From Geobacteraceae bacterium (lineage in GTDB: Bacteria; Desulfobacterota; Desulfuromonadia; Geobacterales; Geobacteraceae), in contig JANXYN010000032.1 of the NCBI GenBank assembly GCA_025356035.1, forward strand, positions 1 to 48,880: 48,880 nt of DNA, given 5' to 3'. Positions within the stretch are counted from its first letter, which is position 1; the number at the start of each line of letters is the position of its first letter. The notes under the pieces were generated by a model, which searched no databases, was not told the origin of the DNA, and worked only from the letters and a program-made list of their open reading frames with translations. This document shows, one piece after another, positions 18,867 to 28,194 of this stretch. The position numbers were made by a program, and so were the translations under genes.

Positions 18867-19633
18867 TTCTTGGCAACTCCTTGGGGCCGAAACAGATAGG
18901 CCTGCTCAAACACCTTGCCGTCAGGGGGGGGTGGAAAGGTCTTTTCAGCCTTGGCAATGGCCCTGGCGACTGCAGCTTCAAAAAGCGGGTCGCCACTGCT
19001 CCGCTCGATCCGGTAGCCAGCCAGGCGGCCGTTGCGGGCAATGCTGATTCTCACCAGCACCTCCGGCGCCCTGCTCTGGTGGGCGATGGTGCTGGCAAAC
19101 GCGTCCTTTAGCCGGGACTGGATGTAACTGGCGTAATCGCTCCCCGCCTCACTTTCGTTGGCGACGGGGCTTCCGCCTTGACCAGTTCCCTTGCCGGCTG
19201 TGGCAACCTTTTGCCGCAGCGCCTCAAGGGCCGATGCCTCGTGGCGTTCTTCCGTCTGCCGCTGCAGGCGGGCGAGCCGCTCCTGAAATTCACGGTCGCT
19301 TTCCGCTCCCTGACGCGGCGGGGGTGGTTTTAACGATGGAGCCTTTACCTTGGCGACTTTCCCCCCCTTGACCGGGAGCTGCATCGCCTCTTTGACTGGG
19401 GGGGTGGCGACCGGGGCCGGTCGATTATTCCCCGCTGGGGCTGACGTCCCCGCCCGGGGGTGCGCAACCGGCAGGTTGACGAGATCCACATAGTAAACCG
19501 GGGGAGTAACGGCACGACGCCATTGTTGGGAGGACAATCTGATCAGCAGGAGGACCAACAGCAAATGAATGATGATGGAGAGCATCACCATATCCCCCAG
19601 GTCCGGCTTTTTTTGGGCTGGCACGGGAATCAT
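18863..19633 (-). CDS. tolA: TolA/TonB-type energy transducer
   Basis: Inner-membrane protein of 256 residues that spans the periplasm and couples TolQR to TolB-Pal. One transmembrane segment (MVMLSIIIHLLLVLLLIRL, about 16-34) is followed by a Pro/Lys-rich and then charged helical linker (LARLQRQTEERHEA). A C-terminal TonB-family domain follows (VLVRISIARNGRLAGYRIERSSGDPLFEAAVARAI, ending FPPPPDGK). The C-domain resembles TonB more than E. coli TolA, as is usual in Desulfuromonadota. It overlaps tolR by four bases (ATGA) and tolB by four bases (GTGA). The position in the operon argues for TolA. Confidence 0.9.
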   Translation of the reverse strand: MIPVPAQKKPDLGDMVMLSIIIHLLLVLLLIRLSSQQWRRAVTPPVYYVDLVNLPVAHPRAGTSAPAGNNRPAPVATPPVKEAMQLPVKGGKVAKVKAPSLKPPPPRQGAESDREFQERLARLQRQTEERHEASALEALRQKVATAGKGTGQGGSPVANESEAGSDYASYIQSRLKDAFASTIAHQSRAPEVLVRISIARNGRLAGYRIERSSGDPLFEAAVARAIAKAEKTFPPPPDGKVFEQAYLFRPQGVAKK

Positions 19634-20049
19634 TGCCGCTGAACAGGCTCCGTGATCATGCCGAGGCGTTCGATGCCGGCCCCCTTGATTGCCGCCATGG
19701 TCCTGACCACCTCACCGTACGGGACATCCTTGTCGGCCTTGAGAAACACCTCTTTTTTCGCCTTGTTGGCAAACAGTGCGGCAAGCTTGCCGCGCAGATC
19801 ATCGAAGGCAACCTGGTCGCTGTTGATAAACAGCCGGCCCGTCCGGTCCATGGAGACCACCACCGACTGATCCTGGGCCTCCAAACCCTTTGTCTGCGCC
19901 TTGGGCAGATTGACCTGCATCCCCTGCTGCATCATCGGGGCGGTCACCATGAAAATAACCAGCAGCACCAGCATCACGTCCACCAGGGGGGTGACGTTGA
20001 TCTGCGACATGACACCGCGGTCATTATTGCCTCTGCTCCCGAGCTCCAT
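19630..20049 (-). CDS. tolR: TolR/ExbD biopolymer transport protein
   Basis: Proton-channel subunit of 139 residues with a single transmembrane helix. The N-terminal stretch SQINVTPLVDVMLVLLVIFMV carries the essential Asp24 in the membrane, which takes part in proton flow with TolQ. The periplasmic domain has the ExbD signature (VVVSMDRTGRLFINSDQV, FLKADKDVPYGEVVRTMAAIKGAGIERLGMITEP). ATG 20049 has a strong GGGGGGAG site. It starts ten bases after the tolQ stop and overlaps tolA. Confidence 0.95.
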   Translation of the reverse strand: MELGSRGNNDRGVMSQINVTPLVDVMLVLLVIFMVTAPMMQQGMQVNLPKAQTKGLEAQDQSVVVSMDRTGRLFINSDQVAFDDLRGKLAALFANKAKKEVFLKADKDVPYGEVVRTMAAIKGAGIERLGMITEPVQRQ

Positions 20050-20058
20050 CTCTCCCCC

Positions 20059-20733
20059 CTATTTTTTGCTGACGCTGCGCTGGACGATGTTGAGGAATTC
20101 GGTGGAAAAGCTGTCCATCTCGGCAATCAGGACCTTGATCCGATTCTGGAAGTGGTTGTACCCCATCACCGCCGGAATCGCCGCCACCAGGCCGATGGCG
20201 GTGGCAATCAGCGCCTCGGCGATGCCGGGGGCGACCACCGCCAGGGAAGCGGAGCCGGTTTCGCCGATCCCCTTGAACGCCACCATGATTCCCCAGACCG
20301 TGCCGAACAGGCCGATGAACGGAGCGGTGGAGCCGGTGGTGGCGAGGAAGGTGAGGTATTTTTCCAGGCGGGTGATCTCGGATGTAGTTGCACGGCGTAG
20401 CGCCCGGGAGATATTGTCTATCCCTCCCAGGTCGGTGCTGATGACGTTGAGCTCTTCACGCTCCTCCCCCTTTTCCTGGAGCTTGCGCAGCTCGCCGTAC
20501 CCTTCGTTGAACAGAACGCTTAAGGGAGAGTTGGGGAAGCGGTCGAGCTGGGCGTTGATGGCGTCAAAGCGCTTGGTCTTCCAGAAGAAGTCGAGGAACC
20601 GCTCCGACTCGTTGTTGGCCCGGTGGACCTGGAGAAATTTGTAAAAGATGATGGCCCATGACACTACCGAAAAATAGAGCAGGATACCGAGGACAATTTT
20701 TACTACCAGCCCGGTTTGTGCGAACATTCCCAA
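20059..20733 (-). CDS. tolQ: TolQ/ExbB proton-channel protein
   Basis: Inner-membrane protein of 224 residues of the MotA/TolQ/ExbB family, which forms the pentameric channel around TolR. Three transmembrane segments are visible: about 8-33 (VVKIVLGILLYFSVVSWAIIF), about 125-150 (FLATTGSTAPFIGLFGTVWGIM) and about 165-190 (VVAPGIAEALIATAIGLVAAIPA). The TGSTAPFIGLFGTVWGI motif is diagnostic. TTG 20733 is the likely start, with GGAGG nine bases upstream; an ATG two codons later is badly spaced. It is first in tolQ-tolR-tolA-tolB-pal-cpoB, all on the minus strand, behind a clear promoter. No ybgC precedes it. Confidence 0.95.
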   Translation of the reverse strand: MGMFAQTGLVVKIVLGILLYFSVVSWAIIFYKFLQVHRANNESERFLDFFWKTKRFDAINAQLDRFPNSPLSVLFNEGYGELRKLQEKGEEREELNVISTDLGGIDNISRALRRATTSEITRLEKYLTFLATTGSTAPFIGLFGTVWGIMVAFKGIGETGSASLAVVAPGIAEALIATAIGLVAAIPAVMGYNHFQNRIKVLIAEMDSFSTEFLNIVQRSVSKK

Positions 20734-20771
20734 GGGTTTGTACCTCCAGCGATGATTGATTAGGTTCCAAG

Positions 20772-20800
20772 AAAATATGCCTTAGCGTAACCGAAGTCAA
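20772..20800 (-). promoter_or_regulatory. Sigma-70 promoter of the tol-pal operon
   Basis: On the minus strand TTGACT (20795-20800) and TATTTT (20772-20777) are separated by 17 bases, about 40 bases upstream of tolQ. Confidence 0.72.
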
Positions 20801-20839
20801 TGGTTTTTTGCCGGGGCAACAGCGTAACCGACCAATATT

Positions 20840-21619
20840 TCAGTAGTATTCCGGTTTGCGGTCGTTGAAACAGGGGATCTGCTGGCGCCAGTTCGCCATG
20901 GCACTGAAGTCGAGTATTGCCATCAGCTCGCCCTGCTCTTGGCCCCCCTCGGCCAGCAGTTCCCCCTTTGGACCGATGATGAGGCTCCCCCCGAAGAAAT
21001 CGAGCTTCCCCTGGACGCCGCAGCAGTTGGCCGCCACCACGAACAGCTGGTTTTCGATCGCCCGGGCCTGCAAGAGTGTGCGCCAGTGCACTTCCCTCGG
21101 TTTTGGCCACTCCGCCGGCACCACCAGGATCTCCGCCCCTTCCACCGCCAGCCGGCGCGCCAGCTCCGGGAAACGGAGGTCGTAGCAGATGAAGACGCCG
21201 AGCCGACCCAAATGGGTATCGACCACCAGCCAGGAGTCGCCGCCATCGAGGGAGCGGTCCTCCCCCATCATGGAAAAGAGGTGGATCTTCCGGTATTTCC
21301 CCACCAGTACCCCCCGGTCCATGACGTAGGCGGTATTGTAAACCTTTTCCCCGTGCGGCTCCGGCATGCTGCCGACAACGACCATGCCGTGCTCCTGGGA
21401 AAGCTTTGCCAGCTCCTCCACCACTTCGGGGGTGCGAAGCGCCAGTTCGTTTAGCTGTTTGTAGGCATAGCCGGTGTTCCACATCTCCGGCAAAACCGCC
21501 AGCTGGCAGCCGTCCTTGGCAAGGCGGGCCAGTGCCCCCTGCAGATATGCCACATTGGCGTCGATCTCGCCGACCCTGATATTGAACTGGACGGCGGCGG
21601 CCTTGACTGTTCGACTCAT
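20840..21619 (-). CDS. Carbon-nitrogen hydrolase (nitrilase superfamily, omega-amidase-like)
   Basis: Cytoplasmic amidase-type enzyme of 259 residues. The catalytic Glu-Lys-Cys triad of the superfamily is visible: Glu45 in VLPEMWNTGY, Lys111 in KYRKIHLF and Cys145 in GVFICYDLRFPE. The pattern (RKIHLFS, CYDLRFPELAR, VPAEWPKPRE) matches the YafV/Nit2-like omega-amidases that hydrolyse alpha-ketoglutaramate and similar metabolite-damage products, but the substrate is inferred. ATG 21619 has GGGAGACC upstream. It is transcribed away from hemW and lies upstream of the tol-pal operon on the same strand, separated from it by the tol promoter. Confidence 0.9.
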   Translation of the reverse strand: MSRTVKAAAVQFNIRVGEIDANVAYLQGALARLAKDGCQLAVLPEMWNTGYAYKQLNELALRTPEVVEELAKLSQEHGMVVVGSMPEPHGEKVYNTAYVMDRGVLVGKYRKIHLFSMMGEDRSLDGGDSWLVVDTHLGRLGVFICYDLRFPELARRLAVEGAEILVVPAEWPKPREVHWRTLLQARAIENQLFVVAANCCGVQGKLDFFGGSLIIGPKGELLAEGGQEQGELMAILDFSAMANWRQQIPCFNDRKPEYY

Positions 21620-21741
21620 GACGGTCTCCCTGCTACACTCGATTGTGTTGGTAGATGTAGTTTAATGGCAAATGCGGCTCTTTTCAACCGGGATATTTAC
21701 CCTTGGACTTTTGTGCTCGGGATGGACTACTATCAAAGTAG

Positions 21742-22887
21742 ATGCAAACCGCCCTCTACATTCATTTCCCCTTCTGCCTGAAAAAATGCCTCTACTGCGA
21801 CTTCAATTCCCTGGCCGGCTCACCGGTCAAGGCGGAGGCGTATGTGGACGGCCTGCTCCAGGAGATGGCGCTGCGCGCCGGCGTGCTTTCGGAGCCGGCC
21901 AGCGCCCCTACTCTCTATTTCGGCGGCGGCACCCCGTCGCTCATGGATCCCAAACTGGTGGGAAGAATCATTGACACCGCCGCCAGGCTATACCACCTTG
22001 CTAGCGATGCCGAGATCACCCTGGAGGCGAACCCCGGCACCCTGTCGAAAGAGAAGCTTGCCGAGTTTCGATCTGCCGGGGTCAACCGCCTGTCGCTCGG
22101 GGTACAGGCCTTCGACGATCGGCAGCTGGAAATGCTAGGGCGGGTCCATAACGCCAGCCAGGCATTGGCTGCTTATGGGCTGGCGAGGGACGCCGGTTTC
22201 ACCAATATCAGCATCGACCTGATCCATTCCCTGCCGGGGGAGACGGTCGACATGTGGGGGACTGAGCTCAGAAAGGCCCTGGCTCTGCAGCCGGAACATA
22301 TCTCCGCTTACGCCCTGACCCTGGAGGAGGGGACGCCGTTGGCCGAGCAGGCAGCAACTGGAGTGGTGGAGCTCCCAGCCGAGACTGATGCAGTCCGGCA
22401 ATTCGAGCTGACCACCGAGCTTCTCCAGGCTGCAGGTTATGAGCAGTATGAGATATCCAACTTCGCCCGCCCCGGATTTCGCTCCCAGCATAACCAGGTC
22501 TACTGGCGGCGCGGCTGCTACCTCGGCTTTGGTGCCGGCGCCCACTCCTTTCTGCGCGAGGCACCCCATGGGGTAAGATGGAAAAACGCCGACCTGCCGG
22601 AGCGGTACCTCGCCACCCTCGCCCACAGGACCCTTCCCGAAGAGGAGATGCATACACTCTCCCGACGGGAGGCGATTAGTGAGTGGCTGTTCCTCGGCTT
22701 GCGCATGCTGGAAGGGGTGGAGCTGGCAGAATTCGAGGACGAGTTCGGCGGCGCTGTCACCGACCTGTTTGCCAACGAGCTTGCCACCCTCACCGGACAG
22801 GGGTTGCTTCTTATGGAGGGGGGACGCCTCAGACTGTCGCCAGCTGCGCTGATCGTTTCCAACCAGGTGTTCCTCCGCTTCCTCTGA
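21742..22887 (+). CDS. hemW: Radical SAM heme chaperone HemW
   Basis: Radical SAM protein of 381 residues of the HemN/HemW family. The iron-sulfur motif is Cys12-x3-Cys16-x2-Cys19 (FCLKKCLYCDF), preceded by LYIHFP as in HemW. Further motifs are FGGGTPSLM, ITLEANPGTL, VNRLSLGVQAFDD and YALTLEEGTPLA. HemW members bind heme and deliver it to respiratory enzymes. True HemN has an N-terminal extension and one more Cys; both are absent here, so coproporphyrinogen oxidase activity is unlikely. The ATG 21742 has only a weak ribosome-binding site. It lies just before hrcA, an arrangement seen in many bacteria. Confidence 0.93.
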   Translation: MQTALYIHFPFCLKKCLYCDFNSLAGSPVKAEAYVDGLLQEMALRAGVLSEPASAPTLYFGGGTPSLMDPKLVGRIIDTAARLYHLASDAEITLEANPGTLSKEKLAEFRSAGVNRLSLGVQAFDDRQLEMLGRVHNASQALAAYGLARDAGFTNISIDLIHSLPGETVDMWGTELRKALALQPEHISAYALTLEEGTPLAEQAATGVVELPAETDAVRQFELTTELLQAAGYEQYEISNFARPGFRSQHNQVYWRRGCYLGFGAGAHSFLREAPHGVRWKNADLPERYLATLAHRTLPEEEMHTLSRREAISEWLFLGLRMLEGVELAEFEDEFGGAVTDLFANELATLTGQGLLLMEGGRLRLSPAALIVSNQVFLRFL

Positions 22888-22990
22888 CCGGGAGAATTCC
22901 CGCCATGCCAACTTTGCAGCCGGCCTGATATTTCCGCCCCTGGCGCGGCATTCAGCCGGGAATGGGACTGATAACACGGGGGAAATTCCC

Positions 22991-23019
22991 TTGACAAAGG
23001 CGAGCTTGGTTGTTAATTT
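22991..23019 (+). promoter_or_regulatory. Sigma-70 promoter of hrcA-grpE-dnaK-dnaJ
   Basis: TTGACA (22991-22996) and TAATTT (23014-23019) are separated by 17 bases. The CIRCE operator begins eight bases downstream, so HrcA bound there would cover the start site. Confidence 0.8.
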
Positions 23020-23026
23020 GTCACTA

Positions 23027-23053
23027 TTAGCACTCGGCAATTTCGAGTGCTAA
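23027..23053 (+). promoter_or_regulatory. CIRCE operator (HrcA binding site)
   Basis: The perfect CIRCE inverted repeat, TTAGCACTC, nine bases, GAGTGCTAA, lies between the promoter and hrcA. It is the known binding site of the HrcA repressor and predicts self-repression of the operon at normal temperature, with GroEL-dependent control by analogy with other bacteria. Confidence 0.97.
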
Positions 23054-23072
23054 TGAATTTTTGGGGGAGCCG

Positions 23073-24104
23073 ATGAAGGAAGAGCTGTCGGAGCGGAGCA
23101 AGCAGATCCTTGAAGCGATCATCGAGGACTACATAGTTACCGCTGAGCCGGTGGGAAGCAGGACCGTTACCCGTCGGCATGGCCTGTCCCTCTCCCCTGC
23201 CACGGTGCGCAACGTGATGGCCGACCTGGAGGAGATGGGCTACCTGGTGGCGCCCCACACCTCAGCCGGACGGGTCCCGACCGACAAGGCCTACCGCTTT
23301 TACGTCGACTCCCTGTTGCAGGTGAACAGAATTGGCCGGGCCTCCCAACAGGCCATACAAGATCGCTACAGCTTGACCGGCAGAGACGTGGGAGCTGTCC
23401 TCAAGCAGACCAGCAGCATGCTTTCTTCCATGTCCCACTACCTGGGGATTGTTCTGGCGCCCCAGTTCAACACCAACATCTTTCGCCAGATCGAGTTTGT
23501 CAAGCTTAGCGGCAAACGACTCCTGGCGATCCTGGTGGCCCAGAACGGCACGGTCCAGAACAAGATCGTCGAAACCGAAGACGAGCTTGGCTCTGCTGAT
23601 CTGATCAGGATGGCCAATTACCTGAACGAACTGCTGGAAGGACTCACCATCTCCCAAGTGAAGCAGCGGATCCTGGCAGAGATGCAAAACGACAAGACCC
23701 GTTACGACAAGCTGCTTGCCAGGGCCCTAGAGCTGTCGGAGCAGACCCTGGAAGGGGTCAGCAGTGAGGTCTTTATCGAGGGACAGTCCAATATCTTCGA
23801 ACAGCCCGAATTCTCCGAAGCGGCCAGGATGAAAGAGATTTTTCGGGCCTTCGAGGAGAAGAGCCAGCTGGTCACCCTGCTCGACCGGAGTCTGGCCGCC
23901 GAAGGGATCCAGATCTTCATCGGCGCCGAAACCCATTTGAGTCAGATGGAAGGGATGAGCCTGGTCACCTCCACCTACATGACCGGCAAACACACGCTCG
24001 GCGTGCTCGGCGTCATCGGCCCCACCAGGATGGGGTACGCCAAGGTGATACCGATTGTGGACTACACGGCGCAGCTGGTGAGCAAACTGCTGGAACAGGA
24101 GTAG
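23073..24104 (+). CDS. hrcA: Heat-inducible transcription repressor HrcA
   Basis: Repressor of 343 residues that binds CIRCE elements and controls dnaK and groE operons. The N-terminal winged helix shows ILEAIIEDYIVTAEPVGSRTV followed by LSPATVRNVMADLEEMGYL, the recognition region, and SAGRVPTDKAYRFYVD. The central GAF-like and C-terminal dimerisation regions include the late motif LGVLGVIGPTRMGYAKVIPIV. ATG 23073 follows GGGGGAG at 23063-23069; an in-frame TTG at 23061 overlaps that site and is rejected. It is the first gene of the heat-shock operon. Confidence 0.97.
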   Translation: MKEELSERSKQILEAIIEDYIVTAEPVGSRTVTRRHGLSLSPATVRNVMADLEEMGYLVAPHTSAGRVPTDKAYRFYVDSLLQVNRIGRASQQAIQDRYSLTGRDVGAVLKQTSSMLSSMSHYLGIVLAPQFNTNIFRQIEFVKLSGKRLLAILVAQNGTVQNKIVETEDELGSADLIRMANYLNELLEGLTISQVKQRILAEMQNDKTRYDKLLARALELSEQTLEGVSSEVFIEGQSNIFEQPEFSEAARMKEIFRAFEEKSQLVTLLDRSLAAEGIQIFIGAETHLSQMEGMSLVTSTYMTGKHTLGVLGVIGPTRMGYAKVIPIVDYTAQLVSKLLEQE

Positions 24105-24170
24105 GTTGCCGTCTCGGCGTACAACTACAATCCAGCACCCATCAGTGCTTCAAACAAGGAGATAATAACT

Positions 24171-24776
24171 GTGGATAAGCATAAGCATGATGCCGGCAAG
24201 AGCGGCGAGACCCATAGGGAAAAGGGTGGGGAGACGACAGCGGCAGAGGAGGCATTGCCACTGACCGAACCGCTTTTGGAAGGGGATGCAAGGATCAGGG
24301 AGCTGGAAGGGCTGCTGGCCCAAAAGGAAGCCGAGGTTGCTACCAATTGGGAAAAGGTCCTGCGCGAGCGCGCCGACCTGGAGAATTACCGGAAGCGGGT
24401 CCAGAAGGAAAAGGAAGAACTCCTGAAGTACGGCAACGAAAACCTGATCCTGGAGATTCTCCCGGCCATTGACAACCTCGACCGGGCGCTGGCCCATGTA
24501 ACCGAGGAGGATTGCCGCTCCGCCGTGATCGAAGGGGTGAAGATGACCCACTCCATGCTGCAGGGGTCCCTGCGCAAGTTCGGCGTCACCCCCATCGAAG
24601 CCAAGGGCGCGCCATTTGATGCAGCGCTGCATCACGCCATGAACCAGGTGGAAAGCGCCGAGTTTGCGCCAAACACGGTCATTGAGGAACTGCAGAAGGG
24701 ATATCTGCTCAACGACCGGCTGCTGCGGGCAGCCATGGTTACCGTGGCAATCCCGCCGAAAAACTCCGCCGAATAA
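24171..24776 (+). CDS. grpE: Nucleotide exchange factor GrpE
   Basis: Co-chaperone of 201 residues that drives ADP release from DnaK. A charged, disordered N-terminus (to about 45) leads into the long paired helix ([39 protein letters not shown]). The C-terminal beta-wing domain follows ([41 protein letters not shown]), with the GrpE signature in the last part. The start is GTG 24171 with AAGGAG at 24156-24161. It lies between hrcA and dnaK. Confidence 0.96.
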   Translation: MDKHKHDAGKSGETHREKGGETTAAEEALPLTEPLLEGDARIRELEGLLAQKEAEVATNWEKVLRERADLENYRKRVQKEKEELLKYGNENLILEILPAIDNLDRALAHVTEEDCRSAVIEGVKMTHSMLQGSLRKFGVTPIEAKGAPFDAALHHAMNQVESAEFAPNTVIEELQKGYLLNDRLLRAAMVTVAIPPKNSAE

Positions 24777-24851
24777 ATGAACCTTGCCCTTGTTTTTTCG
24801 AACCGGCATGACTAACTTTCAAGAGTACATTACCAAAGGAGGGATACACAT

Positions 24852-26765
24852 ATGAGTAAGGTTATCGGAATCGACCTGGGGACCACCAACTCCTGCGTGG
24901 CAGTGATGGAGGGGGGGGAGCCAGTTGTCATAGCAAACGCCGAGGGGAGTCGCACCACTCCTTCCATGGTGGCATTCGCCGAAAGCGGCGAGCGCCTGGT
25001 TGGCCAACAGGCCAAACGGCAGGCGGTGACCAATCCGGAGAACACCCTGTTTTCCATCAAACGCCTGATCGGCCGTAAATTCGACACCGAAGCGGTGAAG
25101 AAGGACATCGCCATCTCCCCGTTCAAGATCGTCAAGGCGGATAACGCTGACGCCTGGGTGGAGGTGCGCGGCAAGCGCTACTCCCCACCGGAAATCTCCG
25201 CCATCGTCTTGCAGAAGATGAAAAAGACCGCCGAGGATTATCTGGGCGAAACCGTCACCGACGCAGTCATCACGGTCCCCGCGTACTTTGACGACTCCCA
25301 GCGGCAGGCGACCAAGGACGCCGGCAAGATTGCCGGCCTCAACGTGCTCCGCATCATCAACGAGCCGACCGCAGCAGCCCTGGCCTATGGCCTCGACAAG
25401 AAAAAAGAAGAAAAGGTCGCGGTGTTTGACCTGGGGGGTGGGACCTTTGACGTCTCCATCCTGGAGCTGGGGGATGGGGTGTTCGAGGTGAAATCCACCA
25501 ACGGCGACACCTTCCTTGGCGGCGAAGATTTCGACCAAAAGGTGATCGACTGGATCGCCGACGAATTCAAGCGGGATCAGGGGATCAACCTGCGCAGCGA
25601 CAAGATGGCACTGCAGCGTCTGAAAGAGGCGGCGGAAAAGGCGAAATGCGAGCTCTCCACCTCCCTGGAGACCGACATCAACCTGCCGTTCATCACCGCC
25701 GACGCCAGTGGCCCCAAGCACCTCAACCTGAAGCTGACCCGGGCCAAGCTGGAAAGCCTCTGCGCCGACCTGATCGCCAAACTGGAAGGGCCCTGCCGGA
25801 CCGCCCTGAAAGATGCCGGGCTCTCCCCGGCCGACGTGGATGAAGTTATCCTGGTGGGTGGTATGACCCGGATGCCGTCGGTGCAGAAAAAGGTCCAGGA
25901 GATCTTCGGCAAGACCCCCAACCGTGGCGTCAACCCCGACGAAGTGGTGGCCATCGGTGCCGCCATCCAGGCAGGGGTGCTGAAGGGCGAAGTGAAAGAC
26001 GTGCTCCTCCTCGACGTGACCCCGCTGTCGCTGGGGATCGAGACCCTTGGCGGGGTGATGACCAAGCTGATCGAGAAGAACACCACCATCCCCTGTCGCA
26101 AGAGCCAGACCTTCTCCACCGCTGCCGACAACCAGCCGGCGGTCACCATCCATGTGCTCCAGGGGGAGCGGGAAATGTCCGCCGACAACAAGACCCTCGG
26201 CAACTTCGAGCTGACCGGCATTCCGCCGGCACCGCGCGGCGTGCCCCAGATCGAGGTGACCTTCGACATCGACGCCAACGGCATTGTCCATGTTTCCGCC
26301 AAGGATCATGGCACCGGCAAGGAGCAATCGATCCGCATTACCGCCTCCTCCGGCCTTGGCAAGGATGAGATCGAAAAAATGGTCAGGGATGCCGAAGCCC
26401 ATGCGGGGGAGGACAAGAAGAAACGGGAACTGATCGAGGCGCGCAACCAGGCAGACAGCCTTGCCTATTCCACCGAGAAGTCGCTGAAGGAGTTCGGCGA
26501 CAAGGTCGACGCGGCCGAGAAGAAGAAGATCGAAGAGGCCCTGGCCACGGTGAAGAAAGTCATGGAAGGAAGCGATCTCGATGCCATTAAAAAGGCCACC
26601 GAGGAGCTTTCCCAGGCATCGCACAAGCTTGCCGAAGCCATGTACGCCAAGACAGGCCAGCCGGGAACTGAAACCGGCGAGCCGTCCAAAGAGGGAGAGG
26701 CAAAGGGAGAGAAGGTCGTAGAGGCCGAGTTTGAAGAAGTAAAGGACGACAAGGACAAGAAATAA
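24852..26765 (+). CDS. dnaK: Molecular chaperone DnaK (Hsp70)
   Basis: Hsp70 chaperone of 637 residues. The ATPase domain shows [17 protein letters not shown] (phosphate 1), [17 protein letters not shown] (phosphate 2), [16 protein letters not shown] and [14 protein letters not shown]. The linker [19 protein letters not shown] leads into the substrate-binding domain ([21 protein letters not shown]), a helical lid, and an acidic tail ending [12 protein letters not shown]. Length and motifs are standard. ATG 24852 has AAAGGAGGG upstream. The following gap to dnaJ is over 300 bases because it holds a repeat element. Confidence 0.99.
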   Translation: MSKVIGIDLGTTNSCVAVMEGGEPVVIANAEGSRTTPSMVAFAESGERLVGQQAKRQAVTNPENTLFSIKRLIGRKFDTEAVKKDIAISPFKIVKADNADAWVEVRGKRYSPPEISAIVLQKMKKTAEDYLGETVTDAVITVPAYFDDSQRQATKDAGKIAGLNVLRIINEPTAAALAYGLDKKKEEKVAVFDLGGGTFDVSILELGDGVFEVKSTNGDTFLGGEDFDQKVIDWIADEFKRDQGINLRSDKMALQRLKEAAEKAKCELSTSLETDINLPFITADASGPKHLNLKLTRAKLESLCADLIAKLEGPCRTALKDAGLSPADVDEVILVGGMTRMPSVQKKVQEIFGKTPNRGVNPDEVVAIGAAIQAGVLKGEVKDVLLLDVTPLSLGIETLGGVMTKLIEKNTTIPCRKSQTFSTAADNQPAVTIHVLQGEREMSADNKTLGNFELTGIPPAPRGVPQIEVTFDIDANGIVHVSAKDHGTGKEQSIRITASSGLGKDEIEKMVRDAEAHAGEDKKKRELIEARNQADSLAYSTEKSLKEFGDKVDAAEKKKIEEALATVKKVMEGSDLDAIKKATEELSQASHKLAEAMYAKTGQPGTETGEPSKEGEAKGEKVVEAEFEEVKDDKDKK

Positions 26766-26781
26766 TACAACAGCAGGCTAA

Positions 26782-26923
26782 CAGGCTGTTGAAAAACGTA
26801 GCGAGGAAGGCCAGATGCAAGGCGCACGGAGCGCAGCGACTGAGACATATCAGTTAGATAGGCGAGGGAGTGTGCACCGCGCAACGCAGCAGCTGGCCTC
26901 CGCAGTAGTTTTTCAACAGCCTG
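26782..26923. repeat. Inverted-repeat element between dnaK and dnaJ
   Basis: A 142-base element with perfect 16-base inverted ends (CAGGCTGTTGAAAAAC and its complement). Inner blocks AGGCCAG and CTGGCCT also pair. Its inner sequence GAGGAAGGCCAGATGCAAGGCGCA is closely matched by the element at 34733 (broken here as GAGGAAGGCC then AGATGCAAGGCGCA), and its end by a partial copy at 28909. It has no open frame of note and probably represents a mobile or REP-like family dispersed in the genome. Confidence 0.75.
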
Positions 26924-26929
26924 CTAAAG

Positions 26930-27056
26930 GCTGAGGGCTAAGGGCTGAAGGCCGGGCAAAAGACGAAGGGCGAAGGGCTGAAAGGATGCAACCATCAGCC
27001 GTGAGCCCAGCGTTTTTTGCCTGCTTTTTAGGCCCTTAGCCTTTTGCCATTAGCCA
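26930..27056. repeat. Degenerate GGCTGAAGG palindromic repeat region
   Basis: After the inverted-repeat element comes a run of GGGCTAAGGGCTGAAGG-type units, and then their complement (GGCCCTTAGCC, ATTAGCC) just before dnaJ. It is related in sequence to the CAGCCTTCAGCC repeats at 44-48 kb. Together with the preceding element it accounts for the whole dnaK-dnaJ gap. Confidence 0.55.
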
Positions 27057-27070
27057 AAAAAGGATTTATT

Positions 27071-28183
27071 TTGGCCAACGCCGATAAACGCGACTACTAT
27101 GAGGTGCTCGGCATTCACCGGAACGCCTCGGAAACCGAGATCAAGAAGGCATACCGCAAACAGGCGATCCAGTTCCATCCCGACAAGAATCCGGACGACA
27201 AGGCCGCCGAGGACAGTTTCAAGGAGGCTAACGAAGCCTACGAGATCCTCTCCGACCCTCAAAAGCGGGCCCAGTATGACCAGTTCGGCCACGCCGGGGT
27301 GACCAGCGGCGGCTTCTCCAGCGGCGGTTTTGGCGCCGGCTCCCCCTTCGGCGACATCTTCGGCGACATCTTTGGCGACGTATTCGGGGGCCGCCAGCGT
27401 GGTCGCGGCAGACGCGGCGACGACCTCCTCTACAACCTGGAGATCTCCTTTGAGGAGGCGGCGTTCGGCGTCGAGCGAAAAATTGATATCCCCTACGCCA
27501 AACGCTGCGACACCTGCAAAGGGAGTGGTGCCAAGCCGGGCACCGAGGCGAAGGTCTGCCCCACCTGCCGTGGCGCCGGCCAGGTCAGGTTCCAGCAGGG
27601 GTTCTTCAGCGTCAGCAAGACCTGCAGCCACTGTAACGGTGAAGGTCGGGTAATTGACACCCCCTGCCCGGACTGCCGGGGGGTGGGGAGCACCAGGGAC
27701 AAGAAATCCCTTTCCATCAAAATTCCGCCCGGAGTGGAAACCGGCAACCGCCTGAAAGTGGCTGGAGAGGGAGGCCAGGGGACCAAAGGAGGAGCCAATG
27801 GCGACCTCTACGTGGCGATCGAGGTGAACGAGCATGCCATCTTCGCCAGGGAGGGTAACGATGTGATCTGCGAAGTCCCGATCAGTATCGCTCAGGCCGC
27901 CCTGGGGTGCGAAATCGAGGTGCCAACCCTGGAAAATCAGGTTTCCCTAAAGATCCCGGAAGGAACCCAGTCCGGCCGGACTTTCAAGCTGCGCGGGAAG
28001 GGAATCCCGGTCCTGCAGGGCTACGGCCGAGGCGATCAGATTGTGGTCATCAGGGTGGAAACCCCCACCAGTCTCAACAAGCGCCAGAAAGAAATTCTCG
28101 AGGAATTCGCCCGGATCAGCGGCGAAGAGGTCCATCCGTTGAAGCGCAACTTCATTTCCAAGGTGATGGACAAGCTCAGTTGA
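27071..28183 (+). CDS. dnaJ: Chaperone protein DnaJ
   Basis: Hsp40 co-chaperone of 370 residues that stimulates DnaK. The J domain has the HPD motif in [11 protein letters not shown] and begins [14 protein letters not shown] Gly/Phe-rich linker follows ([23 protein letters not shown]). The zinc domain has four CxxCxGxG repeats ([32 protein letters not shown]). The C-terminal substrate domains are complete. I use TTG 27071, with AAAGGA six bases upstream, giving [14 protein letters not shown]; the open frame extends into the repeat upstream without a fitting start. Its stop overlaps a possible TTG start of the next gene. Confidence 0.96.
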   Translation: MANADKRDYYEVLGIHRNASETEIKKAYRKQAIQFHPDKNPDDKAAEDSFKEANEAYEILSDPQKRAQYDQFGHAGVTSGGFSSGGFGAGSPFGDIFGDIFGDVFGGRQRGRGRRGDDLLYNLEISFEEAAFGVERKIDIPYAKRCDTCKGSGAKPGTEAKVCPTCRGAGQVRFQQGFFSVSKTCSHCNGEGRVIDTPCPDCRGVGSTRDKKSLSIKIPPGVETGNRLKVAGEGGQGTKGGANGDLYVAIEVNEHAIFAREGNDVICEVPISIAQAALGCEIEVPTLENQVSLKIPEGTQSGRTFKLRGKGIPVLQGYGRGDQIVVIRVETPTSLNKRQKEILEEFARISGEEVHPLKRNFISKVMDKLS

Positions 28184-28194
28184 GCCTCCTGCCG

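Noticed and set aside
24819-26624. 601-residue open frame antisense to dnaK
   Set aside because: It mirrors dnaK exactly, a known effect of GC-rich codon use in this gene. It has no recognisable domain, and the sense strand is certain.
27907-28194. 5' extension of the PLD nuclease frame into dnaJ
   Set aside because: The extension reads as low-complexity shadow of the dnaJ C-terminal domain; the signal peptide begins at 28195.
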